From the NCBI RefSeq assembly GCF_002115825.1, contig NZ_JFJZ01000017.1, positions 30,149 to 94,148 on the forward strand: DNA of 64,000 nt. Direction: 5' to 3'. This stretch comes from Thalassospira sp. MCCC 1A01428. GTDB taxonomy: Bacteria; Pseudomonadota; Alphaproteobacteria; Rhodospirillales; Thalassospiraceae. Positions within the stretch are counted from its first letter, which is position 1. Every line of letters starts with the position of its first letter. The notes under the pieces are model-generated. The model made no database searches and was not told where the DNA came from. It saw only the letters and a program-made list of their open reading frames with translations. The position numbers were made by a program, and so were the translations under genes. Below are positions 18,209 through 27,032 of the stretch, in pieces.

Positions 18209-19221
18209 TTTACAATTTCCGCGTAATCAAGCAATGGCAACGGCGGGTACAGTTGCAACTGTTTTGCCGCAGATAGTCGGATCAGATAGGAAAAACGGTT
18301 TAATGTTTCAATTGGCAAATCACCCGGTTTTGCACCATTGAGCAGAATGTCTGCCGCCTTGCTTGCGGCCAGACGCCCCACCAGTTCATAATGGCTGACC
18401 AGACCAAACAGGGCATGTCCCTCGCGCACCTCAAGTTCTGTGGCACTGAACGTGCCAAGGCCATTTGCGAAGCCCGCATCTGTCAGGTTGTCGCGATAGG
18501 TGCCAATAAAGTTGTCCGGCCCGATATATAAAAAATCGGCCCCCTTCTTTGCCAGATCGGCCACAGCACCGGCAATACGGTCAGGGTCCGGGGTGCCGTT
18601 TTCACCCAGGGGTTCGGCCAGAACCTCAAACGACATTTCCGTGCCCAGCGCCCTAAGGTCGGCAATATTCGAAACCGAGTTGCTTTCCTGAACATTGTAA
18701 ACCACGCCCAGACGCTTCATGGGGCGATAGGCCCGAATAGCATTAATCTGTGCCGCAAGCGGGGCAATGTGGCTCGCGCCGGTAATATTGGTGCGCATTT
18801 GACCGGGCGGCGCAGCAATCCCGGTTTTCCAGGGTGCCGACACCATCACAAAAACCACAGGCAGTTCGGTAATATTTTGCACCGGGTCAACAGCGTCATA
18901 CCGACCTGCGACCGCCATTGTAACACCCGTCCCCCAGGTATAAACAAGATCCGGCGGGTTCTTGCGGATTTGGGCAATCACATCGGGAATGGCACTGATA
19001 TCCCGGTTGATATTATAAACCTGAATATCCACCGGGATGTTACGGCTTGCAAAATAGGCGCGAAACCCTTCTTCGACCTGGGTTTCACCCCGCCAGAGAA
19101 CCATCGCAATATGAAAAGGATGGTCAGGGGACGCGCGGTGGTCTGATGCATAGGCAAGTTCATTGCCTGCCCCGATTATGGTTAGAAGCACTAGCAGGAT
19201 ACAGGCATAAAACCGGTTCAT
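18205..19221 (-). CDS. ABC-type substrate-binding protein (ABC_sub_bind/TrpX-like), no cognate ABC parts
   Basis: 338 residues. A signal peptide (cleavage near residue 25, ELAYA) is followed by the two-lobed ABC_sub_bind fold: FHIAMVLWRGETQVEEGFRAY, then LVYTWGTGVTMAVAGRYD, then RLGVVYNVQESNSVSNIADL and FLYIGPDNFIG. Family members bind amino acids or similar small molecules. No permease or ATPase accompanies it. Instead it is coupled by 4-base overlaps to a sensor-MFS fusion upstream and an acetyltransferase downstream, so it may present its ligand to the sensor domains (inference). Confidence 0.8.
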   Translation of the reverse strand: MNRFYACILLVLLTIIGAGNELAYASDHRASPDHPFHIAMVLWRGETQVEEGFRAYFASRNIPVDIQVYNINRDISAIPDVIAQIRKNPPDLVYTWGTGVTMAVAGRYDAVDPVQNITELPVVFVMVSAPWKTGIAAPPGQMRTNITGASHIAPLAAQINAIRAYRPMKRLGVVYNVQESNSVSNIADLRALGTEMSFEVLAEPLGENGTPDPDRIAGAVADLAKKGADFLYIGPDNFIGTYRDNLTDAGFANGLGTFSATELEVREGHALFGLVSHYELVGRLAASKAADILLNGAKPGDLPIETLNRFSYLIRLSAAKQLQLYPPLPLLDYAEIVK

Positions 19222-21221
19222 TGTTTCACCCCTGCTTTATCCGCAATATCCTTGTCGACCGGTGATCGCCCGATAAACAATTCAAAACACAAAATACAAA
19301 TAACCGCACCACACCCAAGATAAAGGATAGCCTTCTCGGGACCGAAATAATGCACCAGCATCGCGGCAATCAAGGGGCCACTGGCACCGCCAAACCGTTC
19401 GGCCAGCCGCAAAACAGCCAAAACAGGGCCCGTGCCATGTTTCTCCGTGAATGTACGGCTAAGTTTAAGGCTTAGTGAAACCTGTGCCGGAATGGATGTT
19501 GCCTGCGACAAACCCAGCATACCAACCGCAACCGCAATTACCGGCCCTGCGGGGAAGATTCCGGCCATTACCAGCCCGATGGCCGTTATAACCCCGCCAA
19601 TACCAACGGCCCGCATTTCTTGTTGCTTACGGTCCGTCCAGCGGGCAACACCCCAGCCTGACAGCAAGGCAACCATCCCGTATAGCATGATAACCCGGCC
19701 GATTTCGGCAATCGTTGCCCCATTCTGCAACATCAAAACCGGCACAAGGTAATATAAGAATGCACTAAGGATTAATTTGGCAGGAATCGCGGCAAACACC
19801 ATCAATACCTGCAAACGGCGATTACGCAACAATGCCCCAAACGCCGCCCGTGTAGGCAAGGCCGGAGCCATATCGCCACGCAATCCGACCTGGCTATCCA
19901 TCAGGAAAAAGGCAAGGCCGGTGGCAAACACCGCCACAAAACCACCCATGAAAAAAGTCAGCGATGCCCCGAAATATCCGGCAATAATGCCACCTATCGC
20001 AGGTCCGCAAATATCGGCCAGCATAATCCCGCTGACCATCATCGCGGTTCCTTGCGAGCGATTTTTTTCGGTCGTGGCATCGAGAACATAACTTTGACAG
20101 GCAACAAAGGTAGTGGCATAGCCAAGCCCGGACAAAGCACGCCAAATCACCAGGTCCCAGAACCCGATGGCACTGGCCGCCCCGAAAAGCCCGACCGTCG
20201 CCAGGCATGCCCCTATCAGATACATACGCAACGGGCCGGTTTTTCCCTGTATCAGGCTGCAAAGCGGCATGGCAATTGCGATCATCAACAGATGCACCGC
20301 CATCACAATGCCGGCACCAAGTTGCCCCCCCATCGTGTGCGCTGTCAGGTCGCTGAAATAGGCAGGCATAATTGGCCGGGCCAGTTCTTCGGCCAGAACA
20401 AACATAAAGGCCAGCATCCTGACCCCTACCAGCCGAACCTCGCGGGCGGGTTGGGGTATAATCCCGGCTTTTTGCGCCGTGTTTGCGACCACCGCATTAA
20501 TGCCGCCCATAAACTGGCCAATATCATCGCGCGTTGACTGACCATGCAAAAGCGTAAATTTACGGGCGTGGATATTGGCCAATACCCGCGATGCCACCCT
20601 GACCGGCATGGTGACATTGACCGTTAACACAAGCAGCATCAGTTCAAATGACAATGCCAGCGCAATCAGCAAAATCACACCAATATCAAACAGATTGTCA
20701 ATCAACGGACGCATCAGCGCCCGGCGATCATGCCCGATGACAAGACTGCCCAACCTGATATCGCCGGCTTCCAGCGCACCATCGCCCATTTTCAGGGGCA
20801 GACGGGTCAGGATAAACCGGTTTTTTTGCTGATCGTCCTGCGACAGTGACAGACTTTTCTCAAAGGCAGCAGGCTCCAGCCCACCACTAAAAAGCACTTG
20901 TCCGTCAGATGTCAGGATCGCGCCAAACAACAGATCAGGGTCACCATCCTGCATCCCGACGATCAGGTCATCGAACCCTGTAATTTTATCAAGCGGAATA
21001 CCAAGGTCGAGCGCACGAGCGATCTTTTCGACCAGAACCTGTGCCTCGATGGTGGCCTTCTTGATGGTTTCACTGCGAAGGTCATCTCGTGCCAGATCAG
21101 CTGCACGCCAGGAAATGCCAACCAGTGCAATACACAAGGCAACCACGCTGACCAGCAACAAAACCCAGATCGTGCCCTTGGGAAACAGGCCGCTGCGACG
21201 GGTGACAGGTTCATTTTTCAT
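19218..21221 (-). CDS. sensor-MFS fusion: periplasmic sensor and HAMP-like region fused to an MFS transporter
   Basis: 667 residues from the ATG at 21221 (in-frame starts at 21257 and 21233 are possible; the chosen one has GGATGG upstream). Order: membrane helix about residues 17-39, periplasmic segment about 40-170, second helix about 172-200, HAMP-like stretch (MPVRVASRVLANIHARKFTL), then a 12-helix MFS permease from about residue 265. The MFS part shows GALxRxLSGLGYATTF-type motifs and a LDATTEKNRSQGTAMMVSG loop. The periplasmic part contains LDLGIPLDKITGFDDLIVG, clearly like the stand-alone sensor gene upstream. A transporter carrying its own periplasmic sensor and HAMP relay is rare. It is coupled by overlaps to both neighbours. 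The transported compound is unknown. Confidence 0.8.
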   Translation of the reverse strand: MKNEPVTRRSGLFPKGTIWVLLLVSVVALCIALVGISWRAADLARDDLRSETIKKATIEAQVLVEKIARALDLGIPLDKITGFDDLIVGMQDGDPDLLFGAILTSDGQVLFSGGLEPAAFEKSLSLSQDDQQKNRFILTRLPLKMGDGALEAGDIRLGSLVIGHDRRALMRPLIDNLFDIGVILLIALALSFELMLLVLTVNVTMPVRVASRVLANIHARKFTLLHGQSTRDDIGQFMGGINAVVANTAQKAGIIPQPAREVRLVGVRMLAFMFVLAEELARPIMPAYFSDLTAHTMGGQLGAGIVMAVHLLMIAIAMPLCSLIQGKTGPLRMYLIGACLATVGLFGAASAIGFWDLVIWRALSGLGYATTFVACQSYVLDATTEKNRSQGTAMMVSGIMLADICGPAIGGIIAGYFGASLTFFMGGFVAVFATGLAFFLMDSQVGLRGDMAPALPTRAAFGALLRNRRLQVLMVFAAIPAKLILSAFLYYLVPVLMLQNGATIAEIGRVIMLYGMVALLSGWGVARWTDRKQQEMRAVGIGGVITAIGLVMAGIFPAGPVIAVAVGMLGLSQATSIPAQVSLSLKLSRTFTEKHGTGPVLAVLRLAERFGGASGPLIAAMLVHYFGPEKAILYLGCGAVICILCFELFIGRSPVDKDIADKAGVKQ

Positions 21222-22008
21222 GTTTTTGTCCATCCCCGGACTGATCATCACCGTCAATCAAACCGTCATCATGTCTGGTTTCGGCATTTGCGTTCTCACG
21301 CGACAATTGATCACGCAATTGCCGATACAGGGAAATCATGCGCATTTCACCGCCGGTCAGAACATCACCGTCATGGGCAGAAACAGCCGATGCTTTCCCG
21401 TCCAGCGCACGCTCGAGATCATCATTGAGTTCGACAAAAACCCGGTGCCGTCGGCGCATCAATACAAACAGAACCAGCAAAACCGGCACAATCGTCCCAA
21501 GGCTGATCATGGTCGCCTGCCACATCCGGCTGGAAACATGGTCAAGTTGGGCATTTGCATCGGAAATATCGGTGATAATCCGAACATAGCCCGCGCACTG
21601 CCCCACACTATCGCGCAGTAACGTTCCCATAATCGCACGATCATGATCAAAACTTTGCCATTGATCCATATCTGGCAAAGAAAATGGCGGTGGCGCAACA
21701 GAGCCTGCCTGCGCGACATCAATTTGCGATCCATCGCAGGCAAAAACCTGAATGTTCCTGATACCTTCCGACATATCAAGACGCCTGCCAAGAATGGCAT
21801 CCAGATTTTCCATGTTCTCAAGCCGTAACCCCAAATCAAGGCCTGCAACAATATCGCGTCGGGTTTCGGACAACACAACCGTCATGCGCTGGGACAGCAG
21901 GTGATGCAATGTCTGATCAAAACGCAAATAATTCAGCCCGGTTGTCATGGCAATTGCCGCACCAAAGACCAAAAGCAGCGCAAGACCGATCTTGAGAGCC
22001 AAACTCAC
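21211..22008 (-). CDS. membrane sensor protein without output domain
   Basis: 265 residues. One membrane helix (about 3-25), a periplasmic domain of about 140 residues (LDLGLRLENMENLDAILGRRLDM, then IRNIQVFACDGSQI), a second helix (about 165-187) and a hydrophilic C-terminal tail rich in Asp, Glu and Arg. No kinase, cyclase or methyl-accepting region is present. The sensor motif is shared with the N-terminus of the fused MFS gene downstream, so these are paralogous sensing modules. The GTG at 22008 is preferred because GGAGG lies six bases before it; the ATG at 22014 directly abuts that GGAGG. It is the first gene of the operon. Confidence 0.65.
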   Translation of the reverse strand: MSLALKIGLALLLVFGAAIAMTTGLNYLRFDQTLHHLLSQRMTVVLSETRRDIVAGLDLGLRLENMENLDAILGRRLDMSEGIRNIQVFACDGSQIDVAQAGSVAPPPFSLPDMDQWQSFDHDRAIMGTLLRDSVGQCAGYVRIITDISDANAQLDHVSSRMWQATMISLGTIVPVLLVLFVLMRRRHRVFVELNDDLERALDGKASAVSAHDGDVLTGGEMRMISLYRQLRDQLSRENANAETRHDDGLIDGDDQSGDGQKHEK

Positions 22009-22148
22009 GACCATCCTCCAACACTGACAGCCCGGTCTGTTTTGCTGTTAACCCTGACGTTAAATATCATGAAAACCTATCCCCCCGCTGGCTGCATGTT
22101 TGCCTGTGTCCTGTACCAACGTCAAGCACCCACCAGCAGATTGTATAT

Positions 22149-22187
22149 GACTGCTACCCCAACTTGATAAGGTTTGCAGTAGCAGTC
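22149..22187. repeat. 9-bp inverted repeat in leader of DUF697 gene
   Basis: GACTGCTAC (22149-22157) and GTAGCAGTC (22179-22187) are perfect inverted copies 21 bases apart, 50 bases upstream of the DUF697 start. This could be an RNA stem-loop in the leader or a split operator between the divergent sensor and DUF697 genes. Confidence 0.45.
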
Positions 22188-22236
22188 CTTAGCCGGTATG
22201 CTTTCATTCCTTGTTGCGATCAGAGGACTGCCCGTC

Positions 22237-22746
22237 ATGAGTGCGGAAAAACTTGCTGAATTAAAACAGTTAAAGCAACATCGTCTTGCAAGCGCTATCG
22301 TGCGCCGCAATACAATGTGGGCAGTGGGCAGCGGCTTTATTCCCATACCCCTGGTTGACAGTGCAACAATTGTTGCGGTTCAGTTAAAAATGCTTGCCGA
22401 ACTTAGTGCCATTTATACCGTTCCATTTAACCGCAACAGCGGCAAGTCGGCGATTGCGGCCTTGATATGCAGTCTCAGCAGTGGTGCTTTGGGGAAATCC
22501 CTGCTGGCGACCGGCGTATTCGGGGCAATGGCCAAATCTGTTCCGGTCATTGGCTATGGGCTAAGCATTTTAACCATGCCCGGTTTTAACGGTGCGGCAA
22601 CATACGCACTGGGCAAGGTTTTTCAGCAGCACTTTTCCGCGGGTGGCACTTTTCTGACATTTGACCCCCAAAAAACAGAGCGGCATTTCCGCCAGAAATT
22701 TGAAGAAGGTAAGGAATTTGTGGCGCGGCAAGCCGCCGCTGCCTGA
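22237..22746 (+). CDS. DUF697 family membrane-associated protein (YcjF-like domain), copy 1
   Basis: 169 residues. The DUF697 hallmark runs GSGFIPIPLVDSATIVAVQLKM followed by LAELSAIYTVPF, then two hydrophobic helices (IAALICSLSSGALGKSLLATG and the ISILTMPGFNGAATYALGKVF region). The tail has a charged FDPQKTERHFRQKFEEGKEF pattern. The function of DUF697 is not known; in YcjF it is fused to or paired with a dynamin-like GTPase, absent here. AGAGG precedes the ATG at 22237; the frame is open to 22198. A second copy lies at 25428, with the same order of motifs. The neighbours are a small membrane protein and an SPFH protein. Confidence 0.75.
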   Translation: MSAEKLAELKQLKQHRLASAIVRRNTMWAVGSGFIPIPLVDSATIVAVQLKMLAELSAIYTVPFNRNSGKSAIAALICSLSSGALGKSLLATGVFGAMAKSVPVIGYGLSILTMPGFNGAATYALGKVFQQHFSAGGTFLTFDPQKTERHFRQKFEEGKEFVARQAAAA

Positions 22747-22828
22747 TTTTGAGAATATCTATCAAGGCGCGTTCAAAAATATAGTGCCGAAATTTTGGGG
22801 CAGGACATAGCGTCCGCAGGGGAAAGCA

Positions 22829-23026
22829 ATGCAGTTCGTCGTTCTCATTCTGTATATCATCGCCGCAGCAATATGCGGCATGCTCGGGCGCAATACAGCA
22901 TTCGGGTTTCTTGGGCATTTCATTCTTGCACTGATCATTACCCCGATTGGCGATTTTCTTGTACAGCTCGTTGCACGCCCGTCCCGCGAGCTGCGCAGGA
23001 GAATAAAAGATTATGACATCGAATAG
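22829..23026 (+). CDS. small two-helix membrane protein
   Basis: 65 residues. Two hydrophobic helices (about 1-17 and 25-48) are followed by a basic tail (RPSRELRRRIKDYDIE). AGGGGAAAG lies six bases before the ATG, which supports translation. It sits between DUF697 and SPFH genes with short gaps, so it is probably cotranscribed. I do not recognise a family. Confidence 0.6.
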   Translation: MQFVVLILYIIAAAICGMLGRNTAFGFLGHFILALIITPIGDFLVQLVARPSRELRRRIKDYDIE

Positions 23027-23073
23027 CATGCTGATGCAGCTTCTGGCATTTCCCGGTTTGGACGAGACATTGA

Positions 23074-24396
23074 ATGGTTGAGAGCGCCGACACGGCAACT
23101 GTTTCACCTGGCGTTGACACAGGGAAGACAGAAAGCGGGCAGGAACAAAATCGCGGCCTTCGTGCCATCATCGACAGGTATCTCGACGGGCTGGCGGCCT
23201 TGCTTCGCAGATATCGCACGTCAATACTGGTAACACTGCTGTTTTTCGTAATCGGTTTGATTGCGTTGGCGCCGCAGATATTCATTACCGTGCCATCCGG
23301 GCATGTCGGTGTGCTGTGGTATCGCTTTTTTGGCGGTACTGTAACCGATCATACCTATGGCGAAGGCATCCACATGATCTTCCCATGGGATGAAATGTAT
23401 ATTTACGATGCCCGCCTTCAAAATCAGTCACGTGTCTATGACACCATTTCATCGAACGGCCTGTCGATGAAGGTCGATATTGCTGTACGCTACCGCATTA
23501 ACCGCGATAATGCCGGCAACCTGCACAAACTGGTCGGCCCCCGTTACCCCGAGGTACTTGTTTACCCCGAAATCGGTTCGCACGCGCGCGAACTGATTTC
23601 GCGCTATACCCCTGAACAGCTTTATACCGAAACCCGTGCTTTCATTCAGGCTGAAATTCTCGAACGCATGGTCAACCAGTTGGGGTCATCGCTGGTTAAT
23701 CAAAGTTTCCAGGGAAAGCTGGTAATTGTCGAGGATGTGCTGATCCGTTCGGTAACGTTACCGGAACGTGTCTCTGCCGCGATTGAACGCAAGGCTGAAC
23801 AATATCAATCGATGCTGGAATATGATTTCCGGCTTGCGCGCGAAGAAAAGGAAAAACAGCGCAAAAAAATCGAAGCCGAAGGTATTCGTGAATTTCAGGA
23901 TATCGTTGCCAAAACAATTACACCGGAATATTTGCGCCTGCGCGGTATCGAGGCAACCATGGCGCTGGCAACGTCGAAAAACAGTAAAACAATTATCATT
24001 GGTGGCAAAGATGGCCTGCCGGTTATTTTAAATACCGCAGATAACAACATCAGCGACGATGGCAATAAACCGGAAAAAGACCAGGGTTCATCGGCAGATT
24101 TAACTGGCGATACAATGAACACCCTGCCATCCGGGCAACAGTTTAATGCCCGGATGCCAGATATTTCGCCACAAAATGCCATTTCACCTGGCATTACCAG
24201 CACCGAGGCCCCTGCTGCACCGGTTGATGGCATGCCAAATGGCAACCAAACCAGCCAGAAAACCGCAACGCTGTCATCGGCTGCCGCACCTGGCAATAAT
24301 CCAGTCGGGCCCGATGGCGAACCCCAGCCAACGGCCCAGGCCGATCCGGCGGGCGCACCTGAAACACCTGGCACCAAAGAAGCGCTCAGAAAATAA
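23074..24396 (+). CDS. SPFH/Band 7 (prohibitin-like) membrane protein
   Basis: 440 residues. A short cytoplasmic N-terminus, one membrane helix (about 49-70), then the SPFH domain: TVPSGHVGVLWYRFFGGTV, GIHMIFPWDEMYIYDARLQNQ, KVDIAVRYRI and a long charged coiled coil (AIERKAEQYQSMLEYDFRLAREEKEKQRKKIEAEG). The last 100 residues are low-complexity, rich in Pro, Ala, Gly and Asn. SPFH proteins form membrane scaffolds and in the HflK/HflC case enclose the FtsH protease. This one lacks a partner SPFH gene. Its place beside DUF697 genes and a lipopeptide assembly line suggests membrane maintenance or self-protection (inference). Confidence 0.85.
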   Translation: MVESADTATVSPGVDTGKTESGQEQNRGLRAIIDRYLDGLAALLRRYRTSILVTLLFFVIGLIALAPQIFITVPSGHVGVLWYRFFGGTVTDHTYGEGIHMIFPWDEMYIYDARLQNQSRVYDTISSNGLSMKVDIAVRYRINRDNAGNLHKLVGPRYPEVLVYPEIGSHARELISRYTPEQLYTETRAFIQAEILERMVNQLGSSLVNQSFQGKLVIVEDVLIRSVTLPERVSAAIERKAEQYQSMLEYDFRLAREEKEKQRKKIEAEGIREFQDIVAKTITPEYLRLRGIEATMALATSKNSKTIIIGGKDGLPVILNTADNNISDDGNKPEKDQGSSADLTGDTMNTLPSGQQFNARMPDISPQNAISPGITSTEAPAAPVDGMPNGNQTSQKTATLSSAAAPGNNPVGPDGEPQPTAQADPAGAPETPGTKEALRK

Positions 24397-24405
24397 CCCA
24401 TCCTG

Positions 24406-24447
24406 TAACAGGCCTGTTGCGTCACGATGAAATGCAACGGCCTGTTA
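24406..24447. terminator. stem-loop after SPFH gene
   Basis: TAACAGGCCTGTTGC (24406-24420) pairs with GCAACGGCCTGTTA (24434-24447) with one bulged base. No strong T-run follows, so it may be a partial terminator before the thioesterase gene. Confidence 0.45.
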
Positions 24448-24503
24448 GAATTACCTTTACCTGGCGATTTTATCGGCAAGCATAAAATTCAGAAACACAG
24501 AAC

Positions 24504-25313
24504 ATGACCCAGACACCCTGGCTGATACAGCCAACACCCCGACATTCCACGCGGATGCGCCTGTTTTGTCTGCCATGTGCGGGGGGCGGGGCGTCTTTTT
24601 ATCGCCTTTGGCAATCAAAGCTGCCTGACGATATTGAGGTTATTCCTGTTTGTCTGCCCGGCCGGGAACAGCGGTTGGGGGAACCTGCAATTGATCATAT
24701 CGATCAGATGGTTCCAGGCCTGGAAAAGGCAATTTTACCGTCACTTGACCTGCCCTTTGCATTTTTTGGCTACTCCATGGGCGGTATCATTGCCCATCAT
24801 CTGGCCTGCCATTTGGCAATTCAGGGGCATCGCACGCCTGCGCATCTGTTTATTGCGGCTCTTCGTGGCCCCGACCTGCCCCTGTCAAGGCCACCGGTTC
24901 ACGCCTTGCCATCGAATGAATTATGGCAACACATTGCCAACTATGGCGGAACACCAAAAGAAATACTGGAAAGCGCAGAATTTTGTGCCCTGCTTGAACC
25001 CTCACTAAGGGCCGATTTCAAACTGGTCGAAACAACATCTTCCCGGAACCTGCAAAAACTGAATTGCCCTGTTACTGTTTTCGGCGGCACAACAGATACC
25101 AGTCCTCGACCAGGGGAACTTGCCGGATGGCATCAGGCAACAAATGCGCTCGTTAAAATACACACCTATCATGGTGGTCATTTCTTTATTCAGGACCATC
25201 AAAACACGTTATTATCTATTATTGCGTCCGAAATGTCGGGAAAAATATTCAATCCTAAAAACGCAAACGAAAAAAACCATGCCTCAACCGCTGATGAAAA
25301 TGTCCTAAAATGA
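24504..25313 (+). CDS. type II thioesterase (GrsT-like) for the assembly line
   Basis: 269 residues of the alpha/beta-hydrolase fold. LFCLPCAGGGASFYRLW forms the oxyanion region, GYSMGG carries the nucleophile S91, an acidic residue follows in the GGTTDT loop, and the histidine lies in YHGGHFFI. Such stand-alone thioesterases remove stalled or wrongly primed acyl groups from carrier domains. It lies on the opposite strand to the NRPS genes but in the same locus, and is probably the editing enzyme for them. The last 25 residues are a loose charged extension. Confidence 0.9.
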   Translation: MTQTPWLIQPTPRHSTRMRLFCLPCAGGGASFYRLWQSKLPDDIEVIPVCLPGREQRLGEPAIDHIDQMVPGLEKAILPSLDLPFAFFGYSMGGIIAHHLACHLAIQGHRTPAHLFIAALRGPDLPLSRPPVHALPSNELWQHIANYGGTPKEILESAEFCALLEPSLRADFKLVETTSSRNLQKLNCPVTVFGGTTDTSPRPGELAGWHQATNALVKIHTYHGGHFFIQDHQNTLLSIIASEMSGKIFNPKNANEKNHASTADENVLK

Positions 25314-25427
25314 TAATTACTTCTACGCGTTGCGAATGGTCGTAAGTTGAGGTAGAGTATAAAAGATATCTTATCACTGTTTATTTAGCCCATCCATCGA
25401 CATACAGCTATTTACGAAGAGGCGATT

Positions 25428-25997
25428 ATGAGCGAAGCAGAGACAATCGAAGAGACTGAAGAAGTCACGCTGGCAGAAGCTGACGAGCTCCGTGCTCAGT
25501 CCCGTGACTGCATCCATCGCCACAGCGTTTATGCTGCGGTGGGCGGACTGGTTCCAATTCCTTTCCTTGAAATGGCAACAAGCAGCACCATCCAGTTACG
25601 GATGCTTGCCAAGCTGTGTGACATTTACGGCGTGCCGTTCTCGGAAAATGCCATCAAAAACTCGGTTGCGACCCTTGTTGCAACAGTATTCCCGGTTACC
25701 GGCGTTGGCGTAGCAACAGCAAGCCTTATCCGTCGTATCCCGGTCGCGGGCACTGTGTTTGGTATGGTTGCCATGCCAACCTTTGCAGCCGCCAGCACCT
25801 ATGCCCTTGGGCGCGTCTTTTCCTGGCATTTCGCCCGCGGTGGCACGGCTTGCGATTTCGACTCAGAAGAAATGAAAGACCGTTTCAAAAGCGAATTTGC
25901 CGAAGGCAAACGCAAAGCGTCGGAATTTGTTAAAGGTGGCAGCAGCAAAACAACGTCTGCAAAATCCACCGGTGGTGCAGCAACGGCCAAAGCCTGA
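25428..25997 (+). CDS. DUF697 family protein, copy 2
   Basis: 189 residues. An acidic N-terminus (about 25 residues) is followed by the DUF697 core GGLVPIPFLEMATSSTIQLRML, AKLCDIYGVPFSENAIKN, two hydrophobic helices, FSWHFARGGTACDFDSEEMKDRFKSEF and a Lys/Ser/Ala-rich tail. It has the same motif order as copy 1, with diverged sequence. GAGG lies before the ATG, and a strong terminator follows. Biochemical function is unknown. Confidence 0.75.
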   Translation: MSEAETIEETEEVTLAEADELRAQSRDCIHRHSVYAAVGGLVPIPFLEMATSSTIQLRMLAKLCDIYGVPFSENAIKNSVATLVATVFPVTGVGVATASLIRRIPVAGTVFGMVAMPTFAAASTYALGRVFSWHFARGGTACDFDSEEMKDRFKSEFAEGKRKASEFVKGGSSKTTSAKSTGGAATAKA

Positions 25998-26024
25998 TTC
26001 TGGCCTGCACATCGTAATATTATT

Positions 26025-26055
26025 AAAAATGCCCAAAGCATGCTTTGGGCATTTT
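26025..26055. terminator. strong intrinsic terminator
   Basis: AAAAATGCCCAAAGC pairs perfectly with GCTTTGGGCATTTTT, followed by more T residues. It terminates the DUF697 copy 2 transcript. Confidence 0.9.
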
Positions 26056-26187
26056 TTTATCTGGTGCCGAACCTGTTTGTCAGACCAGATCGCGATAAAT
26101 ATATTTGTGTTTTATAATAGAGTTCACACCCAAGTATTTTTGTTCATTTTAAATATTTAATCCCGGTAATCAGTACGAGACCATGAG

Positions 26188-26958
26188 ATGACCAATCCGG
26201 ATGCGATCAGCATTCAATCACTTGTATTAACACGCAACAAGGCACCCGGAAGCTTTGCAAGCGATACACCGCTACGCGCAACACTGGCAATAATTGACCT
26301 TGATTGCCTGATACCGGCGACCTGTAACAATTTGGTTGCGTCCCTGTTAAACAAAACTGAAATTACCCGTATCAACAAATTTACACATGCCAAACGCCAG
26401 CAAAGTTTTACGTTTGGCAGGCTTGCGGCAAAGCTGGCACTTTCTCATCACTGCCCGGGTCATAATCCGCGACATGCGCAAGTCGATAACGGTGTTTTTG
26501 ATCAGCCTGTCATCACAAGTGCCAGCACCGCATTTAATGACCTTGGTGTTTCAATCACGCATTCTGGCCATTATGCGGCTGCACTGGTGTTTCATCGCGC
26601 TCATCCGATGGGAATTGATATCGACTTGCCAACCACTGACGATGCCAACTTAATTCTGGCTGACTTAAAACCTGCCATCACCAAAATGCTTGCCGGCCTG
26701 CACCTTGGCACCCAAGCCCGTGCTGGCCTGATCTGGGTGGCGCGCGAAAGCATCGGAAAAACCCTGACAACCGGCATGATGACGCCCTTAGCAATATATG
26801 CCCCGTCATCAATCGAAATGCAGGACGGAATTTTTGTTGTGCAATATGAAAACTTTGCCCAATACCGCACCCTGATCTGGCCCGGCATTAAGGGTTGGTT
26901 CGGGCTTACCCTTCCCCGCGAAACAGCACTTTCCCTATCAGACTTTCGCTGGACGTAA
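26188..26958 (+). CDS. 4'-phosphopantetheinyl transferase (Sfp superfamily)
   Basis: 256 residues. The Mg-binding motif MGIDIDLP and the second motif WVARESIGKTL (the usual W-x-x-KE-x-x-x-K with Arg replacing the first Lys) identify the Sfp family. FGRLAAKLAL and VSITHSGHYAAALVF are also typical. It transfers phosphopantetheine from CoA to the carrier domains of the NRPS-PKS. It is convergent with the terminal NRPS gene, 74 bases away. ATG at 26188; ribosome site weak. Confidence 0.85.
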   Translation: MTNPDAISIQSLVLTRNKAPGSFASDTPLRATLAIIDLDCLIPATCNNLVASLLNKTEITRINKFTHAKRQQSFTFGRLAAKLALSHHCPGHNPRHAQVDNGVFDQPVITSASTAFNDLGVSITHSGHYAAALVFHRAHPMGIDIDLPTTDDANLILADLKPAITKMLAGLHLGTQARAGLIWVARESIGKTLTTGMMTPLAIYAPSSIEMQDGIFVVQYENFAQYRTLIWPGIKGWFGLTLPRETALSLSDFRWT

Positions 26959-26997
26959 GGGCCAGTTCATAACGCCAAATACCCTTAACATCGGGGT

Positions 26998-27022
26998 CCG
27001 GGGCAGATGTTACCTGCCCCGG
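26998..27022. terminator. hairpin between convergent PPTase and NRPS genes
   Basis: CCGGGGCAG (26998-27006) pairs with CTGCCCCGG (27014-27022), with a 7-base loop. There is no clear T-run on either strand. Confidence 0.5.
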
Positions 27023-27032
27023 GTCAGAATTT

